Source of the DNA: JAFGGG01 sp964638895
GTDB taxonomy: Bacteria > Spirochaetota > Spirochaetia > SZUA-6 > RPPD01
Assembly: GCA_964638895.1 (NCBI GenBank)
Contig: CAZWYY010000096.1
Span: 1 to 6,268 of the forward strand
Direction: 5' to 3'
DNA: 6,268 nucleotides
The notes under the pieces were generated by a model. It searched no databases. It was not told the DNA's origin and saw only the letters and a program-made list of their open reading frames with translations. Position 1 is the first letter of the stretch. Every line of letters starts with the position of its first letter. The position numbers and the translations under genes were made by a program. Positions 6,126 through 6,268 of this stretch are shown in pieces.

Positions 6126-6266
6126 TCATCGATACACAGCAATCCCATCCCGACCCCGATTTAATTTATCCGCACCACACTTTGGGCATCTATTATTTTT
6201 AAACTCCGTTATTTTATCGGATTCGAATCCGCAGCCAAGACATCGTATCTTTTTTGCACTGTACAT
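6126..6266 (-). CDS. Small zinc-ribbon protein (possibly truncated by the window edge)
   Basis: Read from the ATG at 6266 this gives 46 residues with two knuckles, C9-L-G-C12 and C27-P-K-C30, 14 residues apart, the pattern of a small structural zinc ribbon. No catalytic residues are seen. It could bind nucleic acid or a protein partner; the role is unknown. Only 2 bases precede the ATG in the window, so its ribosome site cannot be judged and the true start may lie further upstream. The stop is TGA at 6126-6128. It sits directly upstream of the GIDE-like membrane gene on the same strand, with a 68-nt gap holding an A-tract but no convincing terminator for this strand, so the two may share a transcript. 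Confidence 0.65.
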   Translation of the reverse strand: MYSAKKIRCLGCGFESDKITEFKNNRCPKCGADKLNRGRDGIAVYR

Positions 6267-6268
6267 TG

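Noticed and set aside
1..6268. CRISPR array, tRNA, rRNA, IS element, T-box or riboswitch
   Set aside because: No spaced repeats, cloverleaf, transposase motifs, terminal inverted repeats or T-box-like leader could be found on reading both strands.

Overview
The window is bacterial, with tight gene packing and good Shine-Dalgarno sequences. Base use is mixed: the two synthetase-type genes are GC-richer with a strong preference for CTG, ATC and AAC codons, while the spacers and one small ORF are AT-rich. A polysaccharide-degrading lipoprotein with Phe at the -3 position of its lipobox, a tolerance known from spirochetes, loosely suggests a Treponema-like, gut-associated member of Spirochaetota. 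No marker gene here proves this.

Layout. (1) 1-331, + strand: the C-terminal end of a glycoside hydrolase family 5 (GH5) gene, broken by an exact 13-bp tandem duplication. (2) 411-1595, - strand: an intact GH5 lipoprotein, tail-to-tail with the fragment. (3) 1596-1781: divergent spacer with a promoter for the GH5 lipoprotein and one for the next gene. (4) 1782-3017, + strand: a free-standing class II aminoacyl-tRNA synthetase core without an anticodon-binding domain, carrying signatures shared with asparagine synthetase A (AsnA). (5) 3053-3238, - strand: a 61-residue ORF of unknown function in an AT-rich block. (6) 3473-4861, + strand: asnS, asparaginyl-tRNA synthetase, with a terminator hairpin inside its last codons. 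(7) 4912-6057, - strand: a six-helix membrane protein with a GIDE/MUL1-like domain. (8) 6126-6266, - strand: a small zinc-ribbon protein just upstream of it, possibly cut by the window edge.

The most interesting unit is 1712-4874. The AsnA-like enzyme and AsnRS are structural relatives; one would make asparagine and the other would load it onto tRNA. They are not cotranscribed across the AT-rich block in any obvious way, yet each is preceded by the same promoter architecture: an identical 14-nt block containing the -35 TTGACT, a 17-nt spacer and a TGN-extended -10. This suggests matched expression of asparagine supply and charging. The asparagine synthetase activity is inferred, not shown. 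The rest of the window looks like ordinary accessory sequence with one clear gene-decay event.
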